Shown piece by piece: positions 23,402 to 35,541 of a stretch of DNA of 64,000 bases. The position numbers were made by a program, and so were the translations under genes. Source of the DNA: Xenoacremonium recifei (taxonomy: Eukaryota; Ascomycota; Sordariomycetes; Hypocreales; Nectriaceae); NCBI GenBank assembly GCA_012184525.1, contig WOFQ01000006.1:930001-994000 (forward strand), in the 5' to 3' direction. The notes beneath the pieces were generated by a model, which was not told the origin of the DNA, made no database searches, and worked only from the letters and a program-made list of their open reading frames with translations. Positions within the stretch are counted from its first letter, which is position 1; every line of letters begins with the position of its first letter.

Positions 23402-24679
23402 ATGGGAGACGGTGCCAAGAGGAAGCAAGGCCCGGGAGGCAGTGGCCCGGCGCACAAGAAGAGCAAGGCAAATAAGCTCCCTACAAATCTGTCTTTGCGC
23501 CAACTACTGACGTATCTTCTAGGGTGGCAGTGGCAACAAGTGGCTAACATCGCATCAAAAGGCCAAGCAAGCAGAAAGAACTGAGATGGGCAAGTCTTTG
23601 GAGATCGGAGATCAAGGCCTCTGGGTCACTCATGCACGAGGGATGAGGGGCAAGGCTTTACGAGAGTTCAAGGAGCTTTGTGATGCGGTACGTATCATAG
23701 AATTTGCTTTGAGCCGTCCCCGAGACGCCATGGGCACTGACAATATTACTTGTGCAGTACGGAGAGTCCATGTACGGGCTAAAGGCATCCGATTCTGATG
23801 AACCAGCCGAAGGGAGCGGCGAGGAGGAGCAGGACATCGAGGCCTCCATCAAGGCAGAGCTCGAGGAAATGAAGGCCTCACGAAAACCCAAGACACGACA
23901 AGTCTTCACTCCCATCTCGACCGGCCTAGAATGCATCTTTTTCGTAAAGACCATGGACCCCGTGAAACCGGGTGAATTCGTCCGTAAGGTCTGCCAAGAT
24001 GCGAAAGCCTGTGCAGACCCAATGGCGCGGAAAGTTAAGTATATCAACCGGTTGACTCCCATTTTTGATACGGAAAAGGCGACTGAAAATGGGATCGAAC
24101 GTGTGGCTCGTGCCGTGATGGCACCCTACTTCGAGTTGGTGGAGCCGAAGAAGGAGGACGGTGATGAATCTGCAACAGCAGACAAGATGAATTCTACCGG
24201 CGATGAAGAGACAGCTCCATTCACGGTGAGTCTCGCCTAGTTCCTCAACGGCCTTCTACTCGGGTTTTCACAGCGGGGAGACTAATCAGATCTACGGCAG
24301 TACGCCATCCGACAAAACATCCGCAACCATACGACGTTCAAGTCCGATGCCCTAATCAAGAAAGTTGCTGGCCTCATCAGCCCAAAACACAAAGTGAACC
24401 TAACGAAGCCCGACAAAGTGATCCTGGTAGAGATCTTCCAGGTAAGCAACCCCTGTCCCTCTCAACCTCGTCTATTTCGACCTGTTAGCATGCACGGTGG
24501 CTAAACTGGTGTGTGCGTGTCTCTAGTTGTTCTGTGGAGTCTCGGTTGTAGATGGGAAGGAATGGGACGAGCTCAAGCGGTATAATATGAATGAGCTGTA
24601 CAAGGTCGGGCCTGAGAAGGATGTAGCGGAGAAAGCAGACAGTGCAGCGGAACCTGCTCCGGCGGAGGCGTCAAAATAG
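23402..24679 (+). CDS. tan1: THUMP-domain tRNA acetylation adaptor Tan1
   Basis: The exons are 23402-23467, 23523-23687, 23758-24225, 24301-24441 and 24527-24679, giving 330 residues. Tan1/THUMPD1 binds tRNA through its THUMP domain and helps the Kre33-type acetyltransferase make N4-acetylcytidine at position 12 of tRNA-Ser and tRNA-Leu. The N-terminus is basic (AKRKQGPGG...HKKSK). The region GLWVTHARGMRGKALREF leads into an acidic linker. The THUMP part runs from ECIFFVKTM through RKVKYINRLTPIF to YAIRQNIRNHTTFK and VILVEIFQ. The ending VDGKEWDELKRYNMNELYK fits the family C-terminus. Intron 1 has a GC donor. The Ala/Glu/Pro-rich tail is not conserved. Confidence 0.9.
23468..23522 (+). other. 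GC-AG intron 1 of tan1
   Basis: 55 bases, AAG|GCAAAT ... CTGAC ... TCTAG|GGT. No usable GT donor lies nearby, and the branch site CTACTGAC is close to consensus. Removing it joins Lys22 to a Gly-Gly-Ser-Gly stretch in frame. Confidence 0.7.
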
Positions 24680-27423
24680 ACCTCCTTTACGTCAACTGTA
24701 GCGAGCTGGACATTGTGGCGTCCGGGTGCTTAGGTCCATGGCGGCTCTTCTAGACGGCTGACGTTGCTCAGCGGCATGTCGCGTCGGCGAGACTACTAGG
24801 TATGAATATGAATACTGATTGCGCCATGGCGCTGCTGCAATTGAGATGGTTATTTTGGTAGACATAGGAAAGTGCAAGCGGGTTTACCACGGTTCTTACG
24901 GCGTCCATCCATCCATCTATTGCTCCCTATGGCCACTTAAGCGGTGATGCATTAAACCTGGTTCTATTGCTGAGATTGGTTGCACGGAACTTCCGTAGTG
25001 ATACGAACGCAAGCTTATGAGGTGTTAATGGCAACTGGGTAATTCCTTAATGCTAAATGCGTGTTGCAAGAGTCGATTGGCTCTGGGACTTTTCAGTACC
25101 ATCCGGACGCATGCAACCTGGGCAGGTGACATGTTCCGTACATATCCTTGCGTGAGATACTGGGGCTTCGGCGTGTCCGTTTGGACTCTTGAAGCAAGGA
25201 ATGGCATCCTGGCGCGCAAAGTACGATACTAGAGCCCTCGAATTTGGAATTTGGGGTCAAGATCAGCATTATTGTGTGGTTCAGCTCGATGGTAACATTC
25301 GGCTAAAGCCGTGCTGGGGCCTTTAGAGTCTATCCTGGAAATAAACCGGCTGACTTGGTGAGTACAAGTAAATTGCACTTGCCCGGACAAGACGGCGGGA
25401 TTGATTGGGCGGGAATGCCTTGTGTAAGAGCCTCAAGCACATCAGACCAAAAGGCTTTATGAAGCGTTGGTTCGGGGATGAGGTCCGATTGACGCCCCTT
25501 CCTTACGGAACTTGAACTGGTCATAATTAATCTAGGCAAGATATGGAGGCCATCCCACAGACTCATTGACCGCGTTTCGCTCCTTGTTCTGTAAGGCCCA
25601 AGTCCACAGCAACAGCAGTCAACGAAGTACGGAGTAAGCTCTGGGCTCCAGGCTCCACTGCCAGGGTCCCCCGCGCGGAATGGAAAATACCACCGTCATG
25701 GCCAGGTTCGCTTGTCTCGACCAATCAAAAATTTCCCGACTCGCTTCTCGATGCAACCATGATCTCCTGTCAGTCGACAACGTCCAGGACCTTTTGTGGC
25801 TTCAATGCAAGACCACGCTTCCCGCCTCCATTGCCCCTACACATTGTCGGGTCCAATCAAGCCACACTGAGGCGAAAGGAAGGGAGCTATCGCCAATTTC
25901 TTACTCCTAGGCTCCTCAGGGCGCCCGCTCGCTCTCTCGGCTAAGCATGACCAATGATGGCGTCCATTACTTGGACCAAGATGTTTGATGACGAGTCTGT
26001 TGCCCTTCGTCTCTCCAAGGATGCTGTTCGCTTACTACGCGTCTGGGTCGCTCTTGCCCAGGCCAAGCATTGTTAGACCCAATGTACCTGGTACTTCTTC
26101 GCCTAGTAGACATCGGTCTGGCTGCCCTATAATTGGAGACAGGTTTGTACCAAGTACTCTGTGTACGGACTGAGGTTCCGGTCTACCTCCTCTTGTTCAC
26201 TCAAATGACGCCTCTTTTGAGGCTGACTTGGCCTGCAGGTGGCGGTGGCTGAAGACCGATGCCTCAAGGCTGTCCTCCCCAATTCTTTTTCCGCACCTCG
26301 TCCACCCCTTCTTCGCTTGAACGGATAGAGCTGGACGCGACGCTCTCGCCTTGCGTCCGGTCATGTGCAGCAATCTGGAGCCTTTTTAAATGACCCCTGC
26401 CCTGTATTCGGAGACAACTTCGCTTGCTGAAGCTAAAGCATCCTTGCCTCGAGCCCCATCCACCGCCGCCAACTACGCCCGTTGTCCAACAACTTCCTGC
26501 TAGAACATTTCTCGCCTTCAGAGCGGCAAGGGCCAGCTTATACTGCGTACATGGAATGTATGAGACTTATGGGCCCCTCCAAGTACATTTTTCGTCTTAC
26601 CTACTTCCAATATCGACACGCAGCAACACTCGGTACGTCTCGTAGATGAAGGCGTTTTCTACGTAGGTATCTGCACTTCTCTTCCTTTTCCTTTCCTCAG
26701 TCTGCTCTTTGACAGCCAAACTTCTATGCATGGAAGCAAGGCACGGTTACTCCCCAGAACCGAAAGACGTGACTACAGAGACCTCAGGAATACCCAACCT
26801 TTTCTAGCCTGCTGGACACCAACCTCGGCTCTAGGTGAATTGCGGCCGTCTCTTGTTCAACTTTGGTTCTCCTATTCTTCTTTGACCATATCGTCTGTGG
26901 GGTTCATTGTCAAGCTCATACGCCCGCCCTGCTGTTCCGTGTTTGGCAGGCTGCATGGAGAATCCCTCCAACAGCTCAAGTCAGGTCAGCAACTGCTGCT
27001 CTTGAAACTACGTTTGCCGGTGGGCCATCTTCTTCCGCCGCCTGCTACCTTACTTCAGGGTTCCTTTGACGTGTGCCGTCCCCGCCTTCGAATGTGGCAA
27101 GGGCTCCCCTCGGAATCTTCCTCATGATCTCCGTCCATCCCGCTGGCTTCTCGACTCGGCGTTGGATTCTCGGGCTGACTCTGCCGATTCCTTGACCCTC
27201 CTTACCCCTGGACTTCATCCATCTCCATTCTCCTCCATCTATGGCTCGCTCGTGGCACCAACGCTCACACCGGGACGACCGTTGTCCCCTCCTTTCGACC
27301 AACTACGTTGCGCAACCCTACGAAGGCTTTCGCCATAAGGACAAGCACAAGACCCTGTTCCCGCGCTCGGCCCGACCCTGCGTAGCCGTTTCTGTGGCTC
27401 CTGCTACTTTGTCACTGGCTCCC
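24680..27423. other. Long gene-free region upstream of the kinase-like gene
   Basis: About 2.7 kb. It holds one TACGGAGTA copy at 25628-25636. Open frames are short, and C/T-rich ones on the + strand look like leader sequence. An in-frame extension of the downstream gene begins at an ATG at 27241. Confidence 0.45.
25628..25636. repeat. TACGGAGTA motif copy 5
   Basis: Exact 9-mer in the long intergenic stretch between tan1 and the kinase-like gene. Confidence 0.55.
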
Positions 27424-28824
27424 ATGACCGCCACACCGTCGCCGGAGAAGGCCATCCGTTCCCTGGTCAGCAATGTTGCCTCCAGCTTTGGCTTCACAGT
27501 GCAGGCGCTCGAGGCTGTGCCATCAGCGAGGGTACAACTACTGTACACTGTTAAGATCTCAGAGGGGCCGGATCTGTTATTGGCCCTACCACCTCCTCCC
27601 GGGATGCAACTTCTGAGGAACGAAGATTCTTCCGTTGAGTCGGAGGCTGCCGTACTGAAGTGGTTATCTCAGCAGGAACGAGAAATAAAATCGACAAAGA
27701 CACCCGTCGGTTCAAAGACGTCCAACGAGGACCATCGCCCAAAAGTCGATATGAAACTAGAAGAGTACCTACCTGTGCTCTTCAAACATGGTTCCGTCGA
27801 AGGCAATACTCCCCTCGAGTACAACTTGTATCGACCACCTCGAGGCGTCCCGGTATCGACGCTCCCCGAACCGCTTTCTCGCAGAGACCGACAAAGAGTT
27901 GACTTTCAGGTTGGTCAAATGCTTCGTCGCATATCCAATCAATTGTCACCGAACCAAAGATTTGGGCTAGCCATGGATGTTTTGGCAGTTCCGCCATCGG
28001 CCGCACGATTGAGACGCATGGAAGGTGGTCTTCATCAAACCAAGGGGGCTTCGTCATGGCCGGTGGCATTCCACGCTCTTCTCGAGTCAGTTCTACGTGA
28101 TGGAGAGGATAAATCTATCATGATAAGCTATGGAGCCATTCGACGACATTTTCGCCGCCTGGAGCATCTTCTACATGCTGTCACGAAACCAAGATTGGTG
28201 GTCGTTGATATTGGCCAAGACGTCAACACTTTAGTGGTGCAAAAGGATCCAAAGCCAAAGCCAAAGACAGATGTTGAGACTTCAGGGCCTGGAACACGGA
28301 ATATGACTAGAGAGAAAGAGGATTCCAAGTCGACAGAGTGTAGGTCAGAAACCTCTGGTTCAAGGGGGTCGTCACAGTCCTCTACGTCAGAAATCGAGGG
28401 TGACGATGATCCAGATGCATCGCCATACCACTCAATTGAAGTGACAGGCCTCCGCCAATGGAGCAATTGTATTTTTGGCGACCCTCTTATTGCCTCGGTC
28501 TTCATACAGAACTCTAACCAGGACCTTCATCGTGGCTTTGGCAGTGACGTATCCGAGCAACGTCTCATCGAGGACGAGGCACATGCTCCAGTGCGACTAT
28601 TACTATACGAGTGCTATCATGCTGCCACTGCAGTCGTAAGAGAATTCTACCGTCCACGGAGCGATGACGGTGAGGCGGAGTTGAGGGCGAGGAGGCAGTT
28701 GGCGGGTGTATTGGCCAGGCTAGATGCCGTAGATGATGAGGGGTTTATAAGACGAAGGAGGATGAGCGGAGAGGTTTCGCCAGCAAAGCGTGTTAGGCAA
28801 GATAAAAGCGACAAGGGGAAATAA
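27424..28824 (+). CDS. Aminoglycoside-phosphotransferase-fold protein, probable pseudokinase
   Basis: A single exon of 466 residues. The fold is suggested by an N-lobe pattern (YTVKISEGPDLLLALPPPPG then VESEAAVLKWL) and two C-lobe pieces, LVVVDIGQDVNTLVV and VTGLRQWSNCIFGDPL. These resemble the catalytic loop and the (I)IDWE..xxWGDPL segment of fungal APH-type kinases. Key positions differ: Ala54 stands where the ATP-binding lysine is expected, the catalytic-loop His is Val, and Gln345 replaces the metal-binding Asp. A Ser/Glu/Asp-rich, probably disordered insert (about 275-335) separates the two C-lobe pieces. The C-terminus is basic, with RRRR and AKRVRQDK, possibly nuclear. The frame is open to an upstream ATG at 27241 that would add 61 residues. 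I prefer 27424, where the family-like sequence begins, but the choice is uncertain. The natural role is unknown. Confidence 0.72.
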   Translation: MTATPSPEKAIRSLVSNVASSFGFTVQALEAVPSARVQLLYTVKISEGPDLLLALPPPPGMQLLRNEDSSVESEAAVLKWLSQQEREIKSTKTPVGSKTSNEDHRPKVDMKLEEYLPVLFKHGSVEGNTPLEYNLYRPPRGVPVSTLPEPLSRRDRQRVDFQVGQMLRRISNQLSPNQRFGLAMDVLAVPPSAARLRRMEGGLHQTKGASSWPVAFHALLESVLRDGEDKSIMISYGAIRRHFRRLEHLLHAVTKPRLVVVDIGQDVNTLVVQKDPKPKPKTDVETSGPGTRNMTREKEDSKSTECRSETSGSRGSSQSSTSEIEGDDDPDASPYHSIEVTGLRQWSNCIFGDPLIASVFIQNSNQDLHRGFGSDVSEQRLIEDEAHAPVRLLLYECYHAATAVVREFYRPRSDDGEAELRARRQLAGVLARLDAVDDEGFIRRRRMSGEVSPAKRVRQDKSDKGK

Positions 28825-29007
28825 CAGTAGGAGTGAAACATTGTATAAAGAGACAGGCTTGATGCACATATTGCCTGCATCAAACGCCTGATGTAGAGTT
28901 TGGATAGCTTGAATAACGAAGTTTGGGGGTATCCTTGATATAGATGATCAAATTTTGCTTGTTTCATAAATCGTTATAGATTTCTTTGCTGTGATAATAG
29001 TTGATCA

Positions 29008-30913
29008 TTATTTTGATCCCTGTGAAGGCCGTTCCTTTGCTTCTTCTTGTTCACCATCATCCTCATCTCTGGGCAACTGAAAGCCCATCATTCCCAGCAA
29101 GTTTCCCGCTGGGCCAGCCATTCCAGCTTGACTTTTGAAGCTCTCCAGCAAATTTTTGGCCAGATTGAAATCCACATCGACATCCTCACCCTCGTCGCTA
29201 TCCTCTTCCCCTTTCCCTTTTCCCTCAGCTTCAACGCTCCGAGCCTTGCCTTCAAGTTGGAGTGGCTTATCACTGACAGGGTCGAGTTTCAAAGCACCGT
29301 GACGGTTGAGCTCTGCTTCCATGGCAGTTGCGAGTTCCTGGACTTGCTGGCTCTCGTCGTCGGAATCAGGCTCGGGAACCTGTGTGCCGCTGCGCTTGTT
29401 TTGGGGCGGAAAGCCCATCATCTCCCGCATCATACGAGAGAACTCCTCTTCGTCGAAACTAATTTCTTTGTCTTCCCCTTCACTTTCTTCATCGCTGTCT
29501 TCTTCATCGTCATCATAGTCCATCTCATCGAGCTCTGCACCTTCAACACCGGCGGCGTCGTCGTTCAAGAAGGCTTCGAACCGAGAAACAATCTTACGCA
29601 AGTCCGACTGCGTCTTCACATCGCCGAATCCTGTTGTTTTGCCGTCACTGGGCCTCTTCCCATCGAGCTCTCGCTCAAAGTCGTCGTAGTTGATATCTAA
29701 CCATGCCTCGCTGTCTTCACGCGAGACATCTTTCCACGAAGCGATCTCTTCGTCCGACGGTAGGGCGTCAGCACCGTCCTCGTTCAGATCATCAAGCACG
29801 ATAGCTAATTCGCGAACCACACGGGATCTACTCTTTCCGGCGTCGAAAGCGAGCATCTCAAGGCCACACGTGAGCTTAATTCCCAAGTCAAGCCGGGAGA
29901 TGTCCCTTTGTGCCTCTTTGGAAGAGCCTCGCTTCTGGGTTGACTGAAATTCAGATTGCCAGATTGGAGGTGGAGAGAAGCGCTGAGAGTGAAGTTGTGC
30001 AAAAAGAACTTTGCTGAAGCGGACAGAGACTGTTATGAGGTCGTCGGGAGGGAAGTTTAGGAGTGCGGATGGTGAAAAGATTCGCTTAAGCTGTGTTGGA
30101 TCGCGGAGATAGAAAGCCTCGACAGCGGGGGCGATGGACTTAGGGAGTGAATGTAAAACAAAAGCCGCTCGTCTCGGAATCGTAACCAGAGAGTGGTGAA
30201 GAGATGCCGAAATTTGATCTGGGTATTTTTCGAGTCTGTAAAAGGCCTCGGCCTCGACGAATGCCGAGTGGATGAGGTTATCGGCTTTTGTCCGAATGAT
30301 CTCTACAGCATGAGGAAGTGTGAGTAGCCGAGTGTTAGCATCTGCTCCATCCTCGAGAGGAATGATCAACAGTTTGCCCTGATGAATCCATACTCGATTA
30401 CGGTCAATCTCAGGGCTAAGCCATTTAGGCAGGACATTCGCGGCCTCGATGAGAAGAAATTCGCCATCGGTGTCGAACACGCGAACCCAGAGATCTGGAT
30501 GGGACTTTGTGAGTTCGCGGAGAATATAGACGATGAGCCACTCATCTTCGACAGCGTCGCCGTAGTCAGTGATGCCGGTGAGGAAGGTTAGGCCTTGGTC
30601 AAGTTATTAAAGATGATATTGGAACAGTAGAACCAGGGTGTTTACCTTGTTCGCTCCTGAGCTCGAGATTGAACTCATCTTTTTGCCAGATATAATCTTT
30701 GGTTAGTGAATTCGAAACTTTCATGGCCGATTGGCGAATGCTTTCGATCTGTGCAAGATGCTTGCGAGCATCGCGATGTTGGACACCATGTTGAGAATCC
30801 AACGGGAATAAAATATATTGCACAGAGTTCTCCGGGATCTGGGTGTCCGAGATGTCTTGGGCAGAAGAACCAGAGCCACCAGGCTCAGAATCGACATGTG
30901 TATCGGTATCCAT
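29008..30913 (-). CDS. Ecdysoneless/SGT1-family regulatory protein
   Basis: The exons on the minus strand are 30913-30646 and 30593-29008, giving 617 residues. The family (Ecdysoneless in animals, Sgt1 in fungi) is not the HSP90 co-chaperone of the same name. Members are linked to transcription of glycolytic genes, cell-cycle control and pre-mRNA splicing factor assembly. The N-terminal core shows NSVQYILFPLD, TGITDYGDAVEDEWLIVYIL, HPDLWVRVFDTDGEFLLIEA, LPKWLSPEIDRNRVWIHQGK and IIPRRAA-type features typical of the family. The C-terminal third is very acidic (for example DYDDDEEDSDEESEGEDKE) with a short FSRMMREMMGF helix. The 52-base intron is clear. The gene is divergent from smc6, and its 3' end is 183 bases from that of the kinase-like gene. 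Confidence 0.9.
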
Positions 30914-31353
30914 CTCAATCAAATGAAATGAAAAGAGGTTGGACGATGAATAATAGCACAAGCTTGAAAACTTATAGAAAAGCACTTCGACCGGAAGCTC
31001 CAGGGTAAGTTGGTGAAGTGGGAAGCTCTTAGCTCAGGTGACTCCTGCCTCGAGTCACAGGCTAAGGCCGAAAATGGAACAAAGCCCCACATTAGCGTGT
31101 CTTGGAAAGCGCGCTGATAAGGCAATCACCAACTTCAGGCGCGTTAAGCACGTTGCATTATCGCTTCTTTGACCTAAAGCCCTCCTGACGACGCCCTCAT
31201 TTTTATTGCCCGTTTTGTCTTCACATCTATGATGTAGCAGTGGCTGATGTTGTAAACTTAGATGGTTGGCGCACTTAAATATCAACCGGTCTCTATTCTG
31301 GGCAAGAGTCCATAACTACATCCTGAGCTTCCACACTTCACCAGCCGATAGAC
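30914..31353. promoter_or_regulatory. Shared divergent promoter region ecdysoneless/smc6
   Basis: 440 bases separate the two start codons and must hold both promoters. No specific site was identified. Confidence 0.45.
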
Positions 31354-34300
31354 ATGCCGCGATCCAAACGATCCCGACATGTTGTTGATGACGACTCCGA
31401 TAATGACGGGGGAGAACGGACCAACGAACATGCAACGAGCTCAAACAGTAGTCCTGAGAGCGCTGTGAGTTAATTCAACATCCGACTTCCGAATGATCTT
31501 CCCGCTAAGCATCGTCTCGTCCGTAGCGTAAGCGACTTCGGCTCTCCGACAATGTTCTCATCAAAGAAACTACATCTCCCGCACCCGAGATAGAGACAAG
31601 AGTCTCGAGTAGCGTGACTCACCAACGCCAACCCCACCGAAGCGTCCCCGACAAACAGACCGAGACTGGAGGATCCTCGGATTCTGAGGAGGATGATGCA
31701 GCCCCCAAGCCGAAACGACCTCGAATATCCAAAGTCGCACGCAAAGAACCTACTCCTCGTCCTGCAGAAAATGAGTCCTCTAGCTCCGAGAGCGAGGATG
31801 GTAGCGAGAACGACGGCCCAGATGTACCACCCCAGACCCAGTACGAACTCATGCGGGATGACGGCTTTAGACATCTCCAGGATACAGAACGGGACGATCT
31901 ACAAGCGACACAGAAACTGATGCGCCGACCCACGCGACTGGGAGACAACATGGTTGCAGAAAGTGGCATCATAGAGAGCATCACCTGCTATAATTTTATG
32001 TGTCATGAGCGCCTGCATGTTGAATTGGGACCGCTGATCAACTTCATTGTTGGCGAGAACGGGAGCGGCAAGAGTGCCGTATTGACCGCACTGACGCTGT
32101 GTCTTGGCGGAAAGGCGAGCGATACCAACCGCGGAGGCAGTCTGAAAACATTTGTCAAGGAGGGTCAGGAAAAGGGCAAACTGGAGGTCCGCATCAAGAA
32201 CGCCGGTACTGATGCTTATCAACCTCAGCTATATGGAGAGTCCATTATCGTTGAACGAACCTTCAACAAATCTGGTGCCAGTGGGTTCAAGATCAAGAGC
32301 GCTACAGGACACGTGATCTCTACCAAAAAGCAAGAGGTTGATGAGATCTCAGAATGGTATGCACTGCAGATAGGGAACCCATTGACGGTGTTGTCCCAAG
32401 ATAACGCCCGTCAATTTCTCAATTCAGCTACGCCGGCTCAAAAGTACAAATATTTCGTCTCTGGCGTACAACTGGAGCAGCTGGATAATGACTACAAGAT
32501 GTCTCAAGACACTCTCGACAAGACCCTGCTTCTCCGCGATGACCTTACAGTCCGGATTGGCTATGTCAAAAAGGAGATGGAGGAGGCTCTTCGTCTCGCC
32601 GAGATCGTACAGAAGAACCAAAGCCTACGAGAAAAGGCGAGACACTATAGAAACCAGCTCGTCTGGTCTCAAGTCGTGGAACAGGAGCGATTACTCGAGC
32701 AGCGAAACAATGAGCTGATAGAACGGGACAGGCGAATTGTCGAGGCCGAGGAGCGTTGTGAACAGATGACAAAGGCCCTCGCACTCGCCGAGGAAAAACT
32801 TCAGCGTGCGGTCCAGAACAGGGACAATATCGCGCAGGATCGAGGCTCGTTCATGGAAAAGATCAGAGAAGCAGAAGCTGTTTATCAAGAAGCCAAAAGA
32901 GAGCTGACCGATCTTCACCGGGAGGAACGCGATGCCCACGGCCGACTCTCCAACGCAAAGAACGAGATCAAATCCTGCGAAGCGAAAATTGCAGAGGAAG
33001 AGAAGCGACTTGGCGAAGCCGCGGGCTCGGCTCGCGCACAAAAAGACGGCGAACTTACAGAGGCAACAGCACGCGAGAAGGCTCTCAAGAAGCAGATTGA
33101 AGACGCAACTTTCGCAATTCCGAATGCTCAGACCGAACTCGCGGAGAAGCACAAGCTCGCAGATCAACATAAAAGGGCGAAGCAGGCAAAGAGAGAAGAG
33201 ATTCTTGCCGCCGAAAGACAGATTAGCGAGCTTCAAAAAAGCACAAGAGGGCCATACGATGGATTTGACGTGCAAATCAGAGACCTGGTCAAGGCCATAG
33301 AAAGAGACTCTGGTTTCGAGCACAAGCCCGTGGGCCCCTTGGGTGCTCATATTCAGCTTTCAAAACCGGAATGGTCTGGCGTCATCGAGAAGACTCTTGG
33401 AGACGGCCTGAATGCCTTTGTCGTGAGAAACAAAAAGGACCAGACTCGGCTCAGCGCCCTCGCTCGGCGCTTGGGCATGCAACGATCTCCGCCTATCTAC
33501 ATCGCATATGGTGGACGAATCGATACGCAATCCCAAGAACCTGATGCCCAATTCAATACGATTCTTAGGATCCTGACGTTCGATGAGGAGATCATTCGAT
33601 CTCAGCTTATTATCAACAACCAGATTGAGAAGATCATTCTAATCCCAGATCGACGGGAAGCTGAAAAAATCATGATTGACAATGGGCCTCCCCGTAACGT
33701 CGCCGCCTGCATCTGTTTCCATGATGGACAGAACAAGCGTGGCCAGGGCCTCCGAATCACTAACCGAAACGGAACGATTGGTACCAGCCCTATTCGGCCG
33801 ACGGGCCAAAAACCCAGAATGCAGTCTGACTCGGTGCGCCAAATTGCTGTTCAGAAGGAGCATCTTGACGCGCTTGCGAAGGAACTCCGGGACATCTCAG
33901 ACAAGGAGCGTCAGGCTCAACAAGCTCAGAAACGATGCCAGGTTGACCTCGAGAATTATCGAAAGAGGATCCAAACGCTGGAGACAGAGCTCCGGAAGAC
34001 ACAAGGCGACATCGAGCGTGTAGCTGGGGAGCTTGACGCTTTTGAGGGTGTCGACGACAGACTCGTCAATCTACGAGAGGAGCTGGAAGCTAAGCGAGCC
34101 GAGGTTGAGCAACTCGGCAGCCAGTACGGTGCCATAAGATTGGCAAAGCCCGAACTCAATGCCAAGGCTGAGGCAGCTAAGAAGGTCATGGAGAGCGAGA
34201 GACAGGAAATGGAAGATTTTGAAAGCCGCGTGCACAAGGCCGAGGAGAAGATCAACTCTACCGAATCCATGCGACGCATAGCCTTGACCAAGAAGAACGA

Positions 34301-35241
34301 CGCCTTTGAACGCGCTGATATTGAGCGTGCCGAGCGGCGTCGAGCTGAAAGCAAACGTGACGAGAAGGCTGAAGAGGTGGAAGATTTTCTACGCCAGGCC
34401 AGCGAGATGGCTCCGGACCGTGTCTATATACCCGATGACGAGACACATAGCAGCATCGAGAAGAAGTACGAGAAAGTGCGAGAACAGCTCGCCGCACGCG
34501 AAAAACGTCTTGGGGCAACAGATCAAGAGATCTTCGACCGCGCATACGAAGCTCGCAAACGATATGAAAGCGTCATGAAGCAAACGCGTGACGTTGATGC
34601 CACCGTCGAGTCCCTGAAGCGTGCCATCGAGCATCGCCTGCACCTCTGGCGCCAGTTTCAGCGGCAGATCAGCGCCCGCATCCGAATCCAGTTCAACTAT
34701 CTTCTCAGCGAGCGTGGTTTCAGGGGCAAGATTGATCTCGATCACCGCCAACGCAAGGTCATTATCCAGATTGAGCCCGATGAGACGCGCAAAAGCTCTG
34801 CTGGGAGGAGCACAAAGACATTATCAGGCGGCGAAAAGTCCTTCTCGTCCATATGTATGTTGCTATCCGTTTGGGAGGCAATAGGATCACCAATCCGATG
34901 CTTGGACGAGTTTGACGTGTTCATGGATAATGTGAACCGTGCCATCAGCACAAACATGCTTGTAAGTTCTGCACGACCAAGTATAAACAACCTCGAAGTT
35001 TGTGTAAACTAACGTACCCTCCCTCGCCATCAGGTGGATGCAGCGCGCCGATCGGTGTCACGACAGTATATCCTCATCACGCCCAATGCTATTGAGGGAC
35101 GAGCTAGGTTAGACAAAGATGTCAAGATTATTCGGTAAGTCCGTGAATCAAGCGCTGTACGCTGTATGTCTGAGGGAGATCTTTGTACTAACACGGATGC
35201 CCCGCAGACTGACGGACCCGCGTCAACGAACTCTTGTGTAA
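31354..35241 (+). CDS. smc6: Structural maintenance of chromosomes protein 6
   Basis: The exons are 31354-31464, 31527-34961, 35034-35134 and 35208-35241, giving 1226 residues. Smc6 pairs with Smc5 in the nuclear Smc5/6 complex, which handles recombination intermediates and stalled forks. A disordered basic/acidic N-terminal arm of about 180 residues carries a likely nuclear signal (KPKRPRISKVARK). The head starts at GIIESITCYNFMCHERL, with Walker A GENGSGKS near 213-220 and the Q-loop at LTVLSQDNARQFLNS. Two long coiled coils flank a hinge around GPLGAHIQLSKPEWSGVIE. The C-terminal head has the signature LSGGEKSFSSI and Walker B IRCLDEFDVFMD. The two short final exons add LVDAARRSVSRQYILITP and the end TDPRQRTLV. 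The long N-terminal arm makes it somewhat longer than yeast Smc6. Confidence 0.96.
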
Positions 35242-35541
35242 ACTTTCGGAGTGACTTAGGTGTGATGCGCAGAGGTTACCATGGGCTTGGGGGTTCATTT
35301 GATGTGTGGCCAAGGTGTTTTGGGATTTGGAATGGTTAAAAATGGTCGGGACAGCGAGAGCATTTAAGACTTGAATGGAAACACAAGGCATGGGAAGCTG
35401 AGCGTACGGGACGACACTGGCCAAAGCCTTTTCTATATGGTAATGGTAATGTGGTGGTACAAGGTTCATACATTATAGTACAAATGCGCACGAGGCCGAA
35501 AACAGACCGGGTATATGCAGCAGGGTTAGATCGAGGGAGGA
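35242..35541. other. Convergent intergenic region smc6/coq9
   Basis: 300 bases between converging 3' ends; nothing notable. Confidence 0.5.

Noticed and set aside
32691..33350. 219-codon minus-strand frame
   Set aside because: It is antisense to the smc6 coiled coil; no recognisable product.
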